Below, one piece after another: positions 9,843 through 21,576 of a DNA stretch of 64,000 bases (positions within the stretch are counted from its first letter, which is position 1; the number at the start of each line of letters is the position of its first letter). Position numbers and translations under genes: made by a program. The notes below the pieces were generated by a model. That model worked only from the letters and a program-made list of their open reading frames with translations. It had not been told where the DNA came from and did not search any database. Origin of the DNA: Sergeia podlipaevii (Eukaryota > Euglenozoa > Kinetoplastea > Trypanosomatida > Trypanosomatidae); NCBI GenBank assembly GCA_030849805.1, contig JASANZ010002197.1, forward strand, positions 1 to 64,000, read 5' to 3'.

Positions 9843-11912
9843 GTATGAACAGATAATATAATGACTGTTCTCCCTTTCCCTCTTTCTTTGGGATGACTTA
9901 TAAAGAACGACTTGGGTACTTTTTTCCGTGTGCTAAACAGAGAATTGTGCGTAAATTTAGCGCTTCAAATAAAAAAATAATAAAAATAAAAAAAAAATAA
10001 AATGGTACGAATAGAAGCCCCTAATGAGACTATTTCTTCCTTCCTTCCTTCATATATATATAAAATATGTAAGAATGTAAGATAAAGTGTTGTGTATGGC
10101 AAGCCAATAAGAAGATATATATATATATATATATACATATATAGACAAAGAGAAGGTCGAGAGATTATTGCAAGCATTTAAACAGAGATAAAAAATGCGC
10201 TAAAAAACACTAATTTTACAATACCATTTTTGTTTATTTATTTTTCATTCATACATTTTTTTTTTTTTTTTTAATAGAGAGGGAGAGATGTGCAACCATT
10301 ACAGTGAGAAATCTCATTTAAAGCTACGCTACTGCTGCCGTTGAAGAGGTGCCCTCCCTCCTGGTATAAAGAAAAAAAAAAACTCCGCAAAAACAGCGCA
10401 AACAGCTGGCGGGGCATCATCGTTGAACTAGCCTAGCAATGTGTACACATACACCCACTCACTCACTCACCCCTCGTTTCTGTAATGTAAGTTACCTAAC
10501 AGATGCTGATTGCAGCGTACATACAGAAAATAGCAACAACAACAACAACAACAACTCAGCAAAAATAAAGTAGAAGATAAAAAAAGCCATCACCGCACAC
10601 AAGTATATATTTTATACGTGGCTATAAAAAAAATTATATATATATATGTGTATATATTAGAATAAAGCACTTGAACACACACACTCGCAGAGGGGGAGAA
10701 AAAGGACAAGAATGCGCAACTAAAGAAAAAAAAAATAGCATTCTCTTCGTTTTCTTAAAATTTTTATATTCCTATCTACTTGCTTTTTCCCGTTTATATT
10801 TTTGATTTATCGTTCACTGAGCTACGTGCAAATACGCGTATGTATGTATACATATATGTTTGTCTTGAAGAGACTCTTATTGACAATTGATCGCTCTATG
10901 TTTGTTACGTGCCTTTTTTTTTCTTTTCCTTCTCTTTCTCTCTCTCTCTTTGTCTCAATACGCATCGAAGTCACGCTCCAGCAGCAACACCAAGTGGAGA
11001 TGCGCAGAGGATGAAAAAAAAGAAAAAAAGAAAAAAGGAATAATAATAATCGGAATAGTACCAGGATCATGCTGGCAATATAAGCACACAGGTAAGTAGT
11101 TTGTCCTCTATTTTGGTTGCATTTCCATGAGTATCTTTTATATATTACACACACACGTACACACGCGCTATATATATATATACATACATATATACATATT
11201 GTGCTCTCAATGATAGTAACAAAAGTGATAGTAATAATACAATGAACCACGAAACAACAACAATCGTGCGTGTAGTGCACACACTCACAGGCAATACACA
11301 GAATAAAAAATGAACCCTCCTTTTTTTTTTTTTAGAAAAAATGCGACAACAACAGGAAATTCAAGAAAAAAAAACTTAAAACAACGACACCAAAACATAA
11401 ATTCGCATGAAATGGAGAAGTTGCTCCTCTACCTTGAAAATAAAATAATAATTATGATAAAAAACAAATCATAATAAAAGAAAAAAAAAGTGATGGCGAC
11501 TGTAAAGAAAAAGAAAAAGCACGTAGATCCAGACAATAGAACAAAAAAGCGCCTGGGAATTGAAACAAAAAGGAAGCCTTTATCAGTAATATTACAACCA
11601 ATTACGACAGTTTGCCAGTGTATAGCAAAAGTAGCAACTGAAGAATACAAAAAATAAAAGAAAAGAAAAATACTTCTAGATGACAGCAGCAACACGATTT
11701 CTAATAATAATAAAATAAAAAATAGTATATGAAAATCATCCGAAAGGAACAAGAAAAGCAGCAGCATCAAAAGAATAGAAAAAAAAACACACTTTAGTGC
11801 TCTTACGTAGGCGACACCAAGAGCGAGAACAAAAGCCACAAATATGGCCTTCATTCGTTTTACAAAACTTCTTCTTTTTCCCACAATTTTTTTTTTTTTG
11901 CTTCCGCGCGCT
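9843..11912. other. Long intergenic region
   Basis: About 2.1 kb of A/T-rich DNA between IPK1 and threonine synthase. It holds (AT)n tracts at 10115-10134, near 10631-10646 and near 11168-11180, an (AAC)n run near 10532-10554, a CT run near 10935-10950 and many homopolymer A or T runs. All reading frames are short and of simple composition. I see no gene, tRNA-like box or hairpin of note. Confidence 0.5.
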
Positions 11913-13592
11913 TCAAGCAAGAAGCGAAAGGAGGGTGTCTATAGCGCGGAGATAGCCAACGTCGTAGTCATACTCAGCATCCGGGTCGCCGCACTGCTCA
12001 AGTTCCTTCTTGTCGTATGTGTAGGCAAAGTCGACCATCACAATGCGTGCTGTCTCGGCAGGTCTCGCAGCATCATAGACAAACAGCAACGACGAGGTGT
12101 AAAAGCAAAATACACTCTGCTGACTGAAGGACACCCGCAGTTTCTCCAGTTGATGCCGGAAGACGTGTTCCATGTGTCGACTGTTAAGCAGAAAGCCGGA
12201 GAGCTCTTGCTTGACCTGCGGCAGCGTCAGACTCCGGCACTGAAGCTTCGTACGTGTATCGTAGTGCTGCTGCTGCTCGTTCCACCGCTTGTACCCGGCG
12301 AGTCGAATGCCATAGGCACCCGAGGTTGACAGTCGCGCCTTCCGCTCCTTACTCCGCTTTTTCTCTGGACTGGGGTGAAGTCCGTACTGCCTGCAGCCCA
12401 TTTTGATGTCCAGCACACAAGGGTGCGTGAAGCCGTAGCACACATCTTCGAGTACGATCATGTGAATTGTCTTTTTGACCTCACTGTCTTCGTTATTGTC
12501 TGCATCCACTGGCTTGGCAGGCAGACAACAACTTTGTTGCCGCTGCTGCCTCTTCGAGTTTCGCAGGCTACATCTTGGAACGCTGTACACAGGACTGCAC
12601 GTGTTGTTATGGCACATAATTGTGCTGGCATTGGTGGAGGTAACGGTGGTCTGCCCAGCTGCTGCAGCTGCCGCAGGCGTAACGACAGCGCCACCAGGAG
12701 GAGGAGGAGACGGAGCGACAGGGGAGGAGACTGCTGCTGCAGCAATAGCGGACGGAAAAGAAGCACCACCACCACCGCCGCTACTTCTCCGCAAACACAT
12801 CGAAGTGCAGGCGAACTGCTTTTCCTCATGTTGTTGCTTCTGCTGATCCAGCTCAACGGAGCTTGGCTGCTCAAGTGGGGACCTACTAGACATCGCACCT
12901 CGCAACTGACAAAGTACTGGTGGTGATGAGCCAGCTGGTACCGCCATGGGCACGCCAGGGGTACCAGAGCGCCACACGGCGTTTGTAACGCGCAGAATAC
13001 GAGTGCCGAAAAAGCGAGGCACAAACGGAGCGAACAGGCGTAGTGCCCACGCCCTCTCCATCTCTCTTGCCTCCTCTGCTTCCTCCAACTGCTGTGCCTC
13101 CGTCGCGTCGCCATTGATCGTTTTCGTCACTGCTGTTGGGTCTGCAGTCTGTCCATGAGTCAGGGCAAGCGGTGGGGTTGCTACCGGTGTGTCTTGCCGC
13201 TTGCGTGTTGCCTGGGGCCTATGCAGGCCTGTCTCACATGCATCTCTGTTTCCCCTACCCGCGTCTTCGTCGCAGCAACGTGACGTGAGTGAGGTGGCGA
13301 CCAGGTTCTCCACTGCTGCTGTCGCTGTTGCGCCACTGCTGTTCTGAGTACGTGTCTCGCCATTCTGTGGTGGCGGCAGCGGCACACCGCTTGCGCTCGG
13401 GGTAGCAGAGAGTGAACGAAAAACGTTACTCAGCAATGGTAACTGCTTCTGCTGTGGCATTGCCATTCTCTGTACTTCATACGCGATAACATCCCCTCTG
13501 GCGAAGGGGCGTGGTGGCAAGGTCCACCACAGCAGCGCTGCCTGCTGGGATTCTTGTGCTTCCGATTGTATCTTGAGCACGCTGGCGGTTTC

Positions 13593-13623
<31 letters not shown>

Positions 13624-15227
13624 TCATCCCCGCCGCCGCCACTTTCACCCGTTACTTCTGTTTTGTTTTCGTCTGCCGCTGAGTGGCCCACACCATCCTT
13701 GGCAAGAGCGACAGTCGGAGAAGTGCAAAGAGAGATTGCTTCTTCCTTTATGTCAATACTGTTCTCTTCACTCGCACTAGCATCATTGGTGGCGTGTTGT
13801 TGAAAAGCAATTTCCTGTGCCTCACGACTGCGGTGTGTCTGCCACCGCCTCTCACGGTACTCCTCCTCCGCTGCTCGCAGTACGTCAGTGCTGTTGCCCG
13901 CAGCAGTGGCGGCGCCGTTCGTCCTCATCCCTCTGCGTTCATGACTCCCCTCGGCGGCCGTGTCACTACCGTGATGATGCTGCTTGCCACGTATGCCCTG
14001 CAAGTGCCTTCGAGCGATCGTTTGCTCCGCGTGTCTCACGGCGTCTGCCACAAGTTCCTCTTGATATTGGCTGATAAGGCTGTAGAAACGCTCCTCGCGA
14101 CGTGAACACGATTCCTTCATAAAGGTACGACCAAATGTAAGCGAGAAGTGATGCCCCCCAACAGAGGACGAGCTAGAGATATCCATGATTGCGCTCGCTG
14201 AGGCAGTGGGCCACATCGATGAGGCCGCCCTTGGAGTGCTGACGCTGGCGCTGGAGGACTGCAGATGAGGATTGGCTTCTAATGTTTTCTTATTGCTACT
14301 GCTACTATTATTGCTACATATATTGCTGTGACCGTCGCCACTCAGGTTGGCGGCGGTAATACTTGAGCTGCTGCGTGTTTGCTCGATAGATGCCGTGCTG
14401 ACAGCTCCCTCCCTTCTCTCTTCCTCTTCGTCCTCCTCGTCCGCGGCGCTTTTTGGTGCTAACGAAGATAACTTCTGTGACTCAGCGTAATGATGACGTA
14501 TGAGCAAAGTAGCGTCCGCTTCGCAGTTGCTGATAAACTCTTTATCCAAACCGATGCTCTCCGGCGCGCTCCTGCTGACTCGTGCGACGTTCATTTGCGA
14601 CTCCTGTCGATTGACCTCGTTTTGCGTCGACTTCTCCTGCTGCTGCTGTGATGTTTGGTTTTCGGTTCCTTGCCTGCTAGACGCACAACTACTTGCGCTA
14701 TCACGCCTACTACTGATGTGAAGACTGCTGGAGGCTCTGCCTTGACTGCCCTCATCCACGCCATCCTTCTCACTTTCTCCTCCTCCTCCTTCTCGTGCAA
14801 CGCACGTGTCCTCTGTGGCAGCGCTGCCATTTATCTGACACACGTGGGGTTTGCTGTGAGGGACGCGCATGCCCAACTGAGAGGCGTGTCTGCGGTGGTG
14901 AGGACGACGCATATGCGCGAGGGTGCCGTTGCCACTCGTACTAGTAGTAAGTTCCTTTGTGGAAGACTGTGAGGCACTCATGCTTTCCTGCACCTCCACA
15001 GACCCTACACCCATTTTCTCCCAAAGCGCTACCGAGGGGAAAGGTAGAACCAAAGAGCAGCGAGCGCTCCTCCTCACGTGACCTGGATAGTAGTAGTGGT
15101 GCATCATTGAAAGAATTAGAGCCTCTCCGATGGGCCAAAGAGGCGATGGCCACATCGTTGGCGATGACAGAGTGACTACAGCTGTCGCTGCGAGTGGCAG
15201 CCACGACGTTGGCAAGAACGTTTTCAT
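11913..15227 (-). CDS. Inositol polyphosphate kinase family protein, long paralogue (IPK1)
   Basis: IPK-superfamily kinase (IPMK/IP6K/IP3-3-kinase fold) that would phosphorylate soluble inositol phosphates with ATP. The 1104-residue frame shows an N-lobe element REERFYSLI (~370), FVPRFFGTR (~741), the signature PCVLDIKMG with Asp940 and Lys942, SSLLFVYD (Asp1052) and the metal-binding MVDFAYTY (Asp1066). About 360 residues of low complexity, including a nine-Asp run near 533-541, split the N-lobe. Residues ~923-984 are nearly identical, down to the DNA, to the paralogue at 25018-26868. Start problem: the first ATG behind the likely splice acceptor is at 15330 in another frame, which codes plausibly until ~15010. 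A +1 shift there would extend the N-terminus. Which inositol phosphate is used cannot be told from sequence. Confidence 0.88.
12278..12461 (-). repeat. Near-identical tract shared with IPK2 (copy in IPK1)
   Basis: 184 bp matching 25521-25704 with differences only at 12281, 12355 and 12455. It codes for the catalytic PCVLDIKMG motif and about 60 residues around it. Sequence on either side is diverged from the paralogue. Confidence 0.95.
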
Positions 15228-15330
15228 CCCTGCTCACTACCGGTGAGTTCTCATTGGAAGATTTGTATCCATCGTCGCTGCTGTGCACGCTGTGACTAGC
15301 ATCGCTGTCTTGGTGCACTGCGGGTTCCAT
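15001..15330 (-). other. Probable 5' coding extension of IPK1 in another frame
   Basis: From an ATG at 15330 a frame different from the kinase frame reads MEPAVHQDSDASHS and continues with Ser/Asp/Arg-rich sequence typical of this protein, to about ALGENG near 15012. The kinase frame over the same bases gives Trp-, Met- and His-rich text typical of an out-of-frame reading. The two frames are joined by skipping one base near the sense-strand AAAATGGG (15017-15010). It may be an assembly error, a polymorphic lesion or recoding. Confidence 0.5.
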
Positions 15331-15458
15331 AAGAGCCGGTAATATATCAGATGGTATTTGTAATATGTATCTGGAGGTGTGGGTGAAGGGGAGCCTGAAA
15401 GAATGCACTTGTTTGCCCTCCCCCGTTCAAAATCAAAAACAAAAACAAGAAGCAGACA

Positions 15459-15487
15459 CTTTATATTAGTAAAGGGAAAAAAAGATT
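15459..15487 (-). promoter_or_regulatory. Probable trans-splice acceptor of IPK1
   Basis: The sense strand reads CTTTTTTTCCCTTTACT followed by AATATAAAG, with AG at 15460-15459. The first ATG behind it is at 15330, which supports the alternative upstream start of IPK1. Confidence 0.4.
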
Positions 15488-16750
15488 TTATCTTTTGAAA
15501 TGATATATGTGTATATATGCAAGCAATGTAAGGTACAATATATATATCAACAGCTCTGGGCCCTACTGCGAGAAGCAAAGCTATTTGTATCTCGATAGCA
15601 AATATATATATATATATATAATAGAAGCTGCTTCAGGCAATGTTAAATAAATTGATATAAAACAATCGAATAGAAAACTAGGTTCAAAAAAAAAAGAAAG
15701 AAAAAGTGTAAAGTGTAATAGCGATTTTTAACGTACTATAAATAAAAAAAAGGAAAGAGAGAGAAAGAGAGAGAGGGAGAGACGCACCGACTTCCCCCAG
15801 GCTCTCCCCTTAGTCCTCAGCGCTGTCCCTCTCCCTAGTTCTTAAAGTATGCCCCCCTTTTTAATAGTTGCCAACCTTTTGCAGTGGTTTCTTTAAATGG
15901 AAACACACACACACACAAAAAAATAAATAAATAAAAGAAAAAAAAGAAAAATTTCTCAAAATATTTTTGTTTCTTTAGATAGATAAAAAAAAGACAAGAG
16001 AGAGAGAGAGAGAATGAGAGAAGAGGAATATAAGAGGCATATATCAAACATGATAGGATGTACAGCAGGCTGTCTCCATGGTAAGAAGGCTGCAGAGAGA
16101 TGTACAATCACTAAAAGGGAACAACTGCGCTGTGCTTCGTTTTTTTTTTTTTTTTGAAAAAAGGTTTAATGTGTATATGTACGTAAATCTCAAAGAGAGA
16201 GAGAGAGTTGAAATTGCGCTACATGAAAGCACATAGAAGTTAATAGCAAAGATAAGTAAAACAGACTTTATACGCGAGCGTCATACCAACTGTACATTTG
16301 AAAAAAAAAAAAGCAAGCTGACTAATCATACACAAAGAACGAAAAATATAGAAATAAGCGGGTAAGTGTACTTCACATGTATATAAATGAAGAAGGGGAC
16401 AAGTAAAAGAAAAAAATAAAGATATATTAAATAATCATAATAGTAGTAACATATTTGATCAAGTCATCATCAGCTCCACACACAACTCCACGTTCTCCTA
16501 TATCTTTTTTTTTTTTTCTTGTCTTCCTCTTTCTCATTTTCCTCTTCTATCCTACGTTCAGCAGTCGAAAGTAAAAAAAAAAAGGAAAAACAGAAGAAGA
16601 AGAAGAGAAGAAGTTATCTGTACATCACATCTAAGTAAAAAATAAATAAATAAAAGTAAAGACAAAAAAACCCAGCATCAACTTCTCTGCGCCTATATCC
16701 TTTTTTTTTTCTAGTTATCCAAAGACTTCTTCAGCCAAGACACGGGCACT
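15488..16750. other. Intergenic region
   Basis: A/T-rich spacer between the 1417-residue orphan and IPK1. It contains (AT)n near 15601-15620, GA runs near 15758-15782 and 15997-16012, and long A and T runs near 16140-16156, 16300-16312 and 16507-16519. No gene is visible. Confidence 0.5.
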
Positions 16751-19700
16751 TCATGGCGCACGGGTAGCAACACTTACGGAGTGGGTAGCGCTCGTTAAGG
16801 ACAAAGATGATGATGATGACGTAGACTCTTCAGAAAGCTCCAGCAAGTCTCGCAGGCTACGCGCCGCCGCAAGCTCCAGGTCTTCCACCTCTCTTTCCGC
16901 GTCAGCCTGGGCTTCCAGGAGCGCGTGCATTTCAGGATTCATCTTATACGTGTCCGTCAGCCTCGCAAGCACGTCCGGGTGCTCGATAGGAACACTTTCT
17001 GGGACGGCATGAATAGTTTTCGTCTTTATTGAATCCCTCTTAGCCCCCGCAGCAGCAGCAAGTGGCGCCACAGACATGGACAGATAGCGCGAGGGCGACC
17101 TTGTAGAGCCAACTGAAGACACTGTGAACGCCACCGACGATGGCTTTTCTGTCCTCAGCATGTGCGTCGGAACAGCATTGTGAGATGTGGAGAAAGGCGG
17201 AGTATTATGATGCGGCGTAGCCCCCTTGTGTTTGCGCGGTGGTGATCGCTGCTGGAAGGTACGTGTAACGGTGCACATGCCCACCGCACCGGGCGGTGTT
17301 TTCAATTTCTTCATAAACTCTTGTGTAGACTCCTTATCCGTCTTCTGCCTCACCCACGCTCCAGAGATGGGAAACACGGAATCACCAGCCTGGTAATGAC
17401 TGCCGCAATGATCGTTGTTATGGTGGTCACCCTCGCGCCTCGGCGAGTGAGCGTTCATAGTTGGGTTCGCACGGCGAACCCTCTTCTCTACGTGTTTACC
17501 GCCACCGCCGCCCGCACCACTCTTCGTGCGCCGCCTCGCTTCAATGTTGTTCGCCCACCACTTGTCGTGAGGAGAAATGACTGCATCAGATAGTGGGTGC
17601 CGTCTGCTGTGATGCTCGTGAAACTCGCGCTCCTGAAACGCGGTACCCAACTTGAGCACTCGCTCTCGTGCAACTCCCCGCAGCTGCTGAGCGTCGGCGG
17701 CGTCCAGGAGAAGTTCATCGAAGCGACTCGAGAGAGCAGCGACGTGACGCCTGCTGTCAGCAGACATCTGATTGGCAACCGCAACAAGGCGCGCGCGATC
17801 CGCCCCTGATGAGGCTGCAAAGCTGATAAGTTCCTCTTTATCCTCGAGCGACTGCCGCCTCTGCTGCTGCCGTTGGACCCTCACAGCTGCTTCCTGACCA
17901 CCTGTGTGACACACAAGAGTTCGGTCGAGCGGATAGTGACTCTCTTCTCCTACGGCGCCTTCCACCTCATTCACCTCTCCTGAAAGCACAGGCATCGATA
18001 TATTGTTGACCTTCTCGTCTTCGAAATTGCAGTTGGCGGCAAAAGCGGAGAAAAACGGCGCGGTGGGGTGCGCGGACGGTGTTTGCAGGAAAGAAGCGCT
18101 GCTGCTGACTGTCAAAGGCCCTCGCTGTTGCTGCTGCTGCTGTTGGGCTGCGGCGGCATCGCGCAAAAGGTATTTGTAGTGGGACTGAGAGAGAGTTCGG
18201 TTTCTCTCGCGCGCACGAGCCGCGGCCGCCTTAGCGGGGTCACACCACAGCTCCTCCTGCTCTTCCTCTTCTTCGCTGATTATGTGCTCACCGTGGCAAA
18301 GGTCATGCCTGTCACGGGTAGCAGCAGCCTTGGGGCTGAGTAGGACTGAGCTCTTGACAGCCTCCACATCTGAAAGCCCGGGAGTGAAGTACGCGGAAAC
18401 GTTGCGCGCTTTCCGCGCGGACTGCGTAGGCGAGACGATGCCAGTACTGCTAGCGGCAGCTGCCTGTCTCAAGGGACTCGCAATAGAATCAATAACATTC
18501 TTTGGCATTACAATGAAGTTCCCCACAGAAGCTTCCAACTGCCGTACAGGCGTGACCCGGAGGCCTCCACTTGCCGCCTGCTCTCGTGCGTCTGCAATCA
18601 ACTCGATGTATTCAGCCGGCATTTCATCTTCTTCATCATCATTGACCTCCTGCGCACAGGCTGCCCCCTCTCTGCGCCTTGGAGATATCGCTGCAGCTGC
18701 CTCAGGGTCACGCAGCTTTAAGGGACGGTATTCATGCAGCAGTCCCGCAACCCACGCCTCACGTGCCACCTGATTCTTCTGTAGAACCACATGAGGGTCT
18801 GTGGCGGCCTTGTCGTGACGAAATACCAGTCGAGCCGCCCGCCTCTCTACCTCCTCTTCCATCTTAGATCCGGCCAGCGGCACATGCGGTGGCGAGCTGC
18901 CTTCTGCCCAGTACATGCCCTCCCCTCTTGCTATACTGCTCCCATTGTCACCGGTCTCCGCTGATGTAGGGGCAGTGTTGCTGCGTGCCAAGGGGCCCCG
19001 CGGGATGAGGTAGCTGCCCACTTGAGGAGGGATGGTAGCCCTGGAAGTCTCGGGGGCGATAGGGAAGGGAGACTCGATGGAGGCGCTGACCCACATGCGC
19101 TGCGCATGCTGCTCATCGTATGCATCCGCAAGTACGCGTACGGGGCTTCCATCCCTTGCCCTGGCAGCTGCTGTCTTCTTGTTTTTCTTCTGTCGATGTG
19201 CAGCGGTAGTGGTGGGTGGCGCATTTGTGTCTTTATCTGCGCAGGTGTTGGCGATAAAGCGGGCGATGGGAGCAGCGGTGCAGGGGTGAGTGGCAGGAGC
19301 AGAAGGCTTCACCGCCAGCGCACTGCGCACCAAGTGTGGTAGGGTAGACTTCTCCTGACGTTCTGGTGCAGTACTTGCCACTACCTTGCGACTTGCGTCG
19401 CTATCATCGCCATTATGGTTGTGAGTGACGTTGCTTGGGCTTCGTGGATCCCAAGCCAGGCCGGCACCATCGGCGCTGCTGATTTCATTCACTAACTGCT
19501 GCTGCTGCTGCTGTTGCTGATGGCTACGGTTGTGTGACACAGGTCGAGGCCCGCAGCGGAGTTCACCGTCTTCGGTCCACGTCGCTGCCGCCCGCTCCAG
19601 CGCATGCGTCATGAATTCAGGCACCTCTACAGGTGCACTAAGCGCCGCCAAGTCGTGAGCGGAAGCATTCTTCACTAAACTCCGAGTCAGCTTATTAGGA

Positions 19701-21004
19701 GAGGAGAGGGAGGTGCGCGCCGTGCTCGTCGCCGTTGACGTTGCTGCCGTTTCTTCACCGCTCCTCATAGCCGCGACGGTCGACCTCAAAGGCGATGGCA
19801 CACCCGATGATGGTGGTCGCTTGCCGTTTTCAAGGGGAGTGTTCAGGCTAGAGACCCCACTAGTTGGCCTAGAGTCGCTGAGTGCGTTACGAGTCAGAAA
19901 GCGCCACCTGTGGCCACTAATTGGCATCGCAGGGGTGGTAAACTGCTCCAGTATGACACGACTGTTGGTATGTGTGTTGTACGGGGCACGGCACGTGCCC
20001 GCAGCAGAGGAAAGAGGGGGCTTGGCACTGCTCGCTGTAGTCCCTCTTGTACTGTTTGGGAGCAGTGCCTGTGAGGCAAAGGGGGGTGCAGCGCTTTTAT
20101 TGGGGCTATGCGTAGTGCCAGGGATGAGGACGACCTGAGGGTACTGCGTGCGGTTCTGCTGCCGCTGCTGTTGCTGTTGCTGCTCACACGTAGTTTCATT
20201 TTCCCCTTCCTTCTCTTGCTCACTCGCCATCGAAAGGATGCCTGCGTTCTTGGCCAGCGCCTCGGATTCTGCGAGTATAGTAGCAAAATTTCCAGCGGCA
20301 GTGCGCGAGACGCGGAGCGCTGAGCTCTGCGAGGACGGCCTGCACCCTCCAGTGCGTGAGCTGGGTCCTCGCTGGGCAGGTGCTCCTCCTGCGGGCATTA
20401 CTTTCCCACTGCCGCCACCCGTGACGCGCTCATGACGTGGAGGACGCCTTGTGTTGTACACCCCTGCGTTGGCATCGTTCCGTACAAACGGCGTGACGGT
20501 GTAGTGCTGGGTATGCATGACGGTGCTCAGGGTGAGGAAGGGCACCGCACGCACGGTGATGGCGCGGGGAGGAGATTCATATAACTCCTGTGGAGGGACA
20601 GGAGCGGAAGGATAGAAAGACGATGTGGCCAAGACGTGCCTTTGATCTGCTGCTTCTGTCGTCGCGGTGGCGGGATGAAGAACAAGCGTGGTGGGACTGG
20701 GAAGGGGGGCAGCTACATAGGGAGTAGAGAGCGCTCCCGTGCTTGCAGCTCCCCTCCCCTTTGCGCTTATTGTTCTAGTCAATCGAGCGCTAGACACATT
20801 TTGTTTGTCCATTGCGTTGCCTTTTACTTTACCATCCGAAGCACTCGCGCTATCGGGGGGTTTGAAAATGACGGCATTGCTGAAGCCTGTATATGTTGGC
20901 TGCTGCTGACTAACTTGCCCCTGCACGCCCGTTTGTGGAGAAGATACCACTGAAGCACTAGTCGCCCGCCCCGTGGCACACGAAGCACCTTGCGAGGCAG
21001 ACAT
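16751..21004 (-). CDS. Large hypothetical protein, 1417 aa
   Basis: I do not recognise this protein. It is mostly hydrophilic and Ser/Ala/Thr/Pro-rich, with several poly-Gln runs (near residues 275, 500 and 960) and no membrane segment or signal peptide. Islands of normal composition occur: AARLVFRHDKAATDPHVVLQ with REAWVAGLLHEYRPLKLRD (~720-765), a run around LIADAREQAASGGLRVTPVR (~800), RARLVAVANQMSADSRRHVA (~1070) with helical sequence, and a C-terminal helix LLEAQADAEREVEDLELAAA (~1370). This pattern, ordered islands in long disordered linkers, is common in trypanosomatid cytoskeletal and flagellar proteins, but the function is unknown. The ATG at 21004 is the first in the frame. The uninterrupted 4.2-kb frame makes the gene itself certain. 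Confidence 0.85.
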   Translation of the reverse strand: MSASQGASCATGRATSASVVSSPQTGVQGQVSQQQPTYTGFSNAVIFKPPDSASASDGKVKGNAMDKQNVSSARLTRTISAKGRGAASTGALSTPYVAAPLPSPTTLVLHPATATTEAADQRHVLATSSFYPSAPVPPQELYESPPRAITVRAVPFLTLSTVMHTQHYTVTPFVRNDANAGVYNTRRPPRHERVTGGGSGKVMPAGGAPAQRGPSSRTGGCRPSSQSSALRVSRTAAGNFATILAESEALAKNAGILSMASEQEKEGENETTCEQQQQQQRQQNRTQYPQVVLIPGTTHSPNKSAAPPFASQALLPNSTRGTTASSAKPPLSSAAGTCRAPYNTHTNSRVILEQFTTPAMPISGHRWRFLTRNALSDSRPTSGVSSLNTPLENGKRPPSSGVPSPLRSTVAAMRSGEETAATSTATSTARTSLSSPNKLTRSLVKNASAHDLAALSAPVEVPEFMTHALERAAATWTEDGELRCGPRPVSHNRSHQQQQQQQQLVNEISSADGAGLAWDPRSPSNVTHNHNGDDSDASRKVVASTAPERQEKSTLPHLVRSALAVKPSAPATHPCTAAPIARFIANTCADKDTNAPPTTTAAHRQKKNKKTAAARARDGSPVRVLADAYDEQHAQRMWVSASIESPFPIAPETSRATIPPQVGSYLIPRGPLARSNTAPTSAETGDNGSSIARGEGMYWAEGSSPPHVPLAGSKMEEEVERRAARLVFRHDKAATDPHVVLQKNQVAREAWVAGLLHEYRPLKLRDPEAAAAISPRRREGAACAQEVNDDEEDEMPAEYIELIADAREQAASGGLRVTPVRQLEASVGNFIVMPKNVIDSIASPLRQAAAASSTGIVSPTQSARKARNVSAYFTPGLSDVEAVKSSVLLSPKAAATRDRHDLCHGEHIISEEEEEQEELWCDPAKAAAARARERNRTLSQSHYKYLLRDAAAAQQQQQQQRGPLTVSSSASFLQTPSAHPTAPFFSAFAANCNFEDEKVNNISMPVLSGEVNEVEGAVGEESHYPLDRTLVCHTGGQEAAVRVQRQQQRRQSLEDKEELISFAASSGADRARLVAVANQMSADSRRHVAALSSRFDELLLDAADAQQLRGVARERVLKLGTAFQEREFHEHHSRRHPLSDAVISPHDKWWANNIEARRRTKSGAGGGGGKHVEKRVRRANPTMNAHSPRREGDHHNNDHCGSHYQAGDSVFPISGAWVRQKTDKESTQEFMKKLKTPPGAVGMCTVTRTFQQRSPPRKHKGATPHHNTPPFSTSHNAVPTHMLRTEKPSSVAFTVSSVGSTRSPSRYLSMSVAPLAAAAGAKRDSIKTKTIHAVPESVPIEHPDVLARLTDTYKMNPEMHALLEAQADAEREVEDLELAAARSLRDLLELSEESTSSSSSLSLTSATHSVSVATRAP

Positions 21005-21576
21005 ACAAAAAAATAAATAAATATTTTTCTTCTTCTAGAAGGATTCGCTATGTACAATACTACTACTACTGTTGGCCCACTCTTCGCACATGTAAACAGT
21101 GGAAGTGATGCATGTATACAAGAAACAAAAGAAAAGTAAAAAAAAGACGGCAATGTGCAGCAACAACAACAAGAGGCTAGAAAAGGCCCCCCCCCCTCCT
21201 CCTCTTCTTTATACGTGCAAGATGTAGTGTAGCAAGAAGCGTACTTACACATACACATTTATATATATATATAAGAAACAATTTGAAGGGAGGACCATAA
21301 ACGTCGATATTTCTCTACTAACCCTTTCTTTTGTGGTTATTTTTGCTTTCCTTTCTCATGTTTTGCTCTATGATAAAAAAGTTATTTTTTTTAAGTGTTT
21401 ATAGAAACATCGAGTCATATGGCTCATGCGCATCAAATTGCATATAGAGTCATATACACCTCTCTCTCTCTCTCTCTTTGTCTTTTTCACATTCCAGTAT
21501 CAGCAAGGTAGCGCTGGATTGTTGAAGAAAAAATAAAAAAAGAAGAAGCAAGAAACGATGCACTCGATACGCGTAG
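21005..21576. other. Intergenic region
   Basis: Spacer between the AAAP transporter and the 1417-residue orphan. A sense-strand pyrimidine tract at about 21119-21150 probably serves the orphan's splice site, with AG near 21084. A CT run lies at about 21461-21477, just beyond the transporter stop. Confidence 0.5.

Noticed and set aside
12375..12926. Plus-strand frame of 183 codons inside IPK1
   Set aside because: It is antisense to a well-supported kinase gene, gives Cys/Arg/Ser-rich text without motifs, and the same antisense frame appears opposite the duplicate tract in IPK2.
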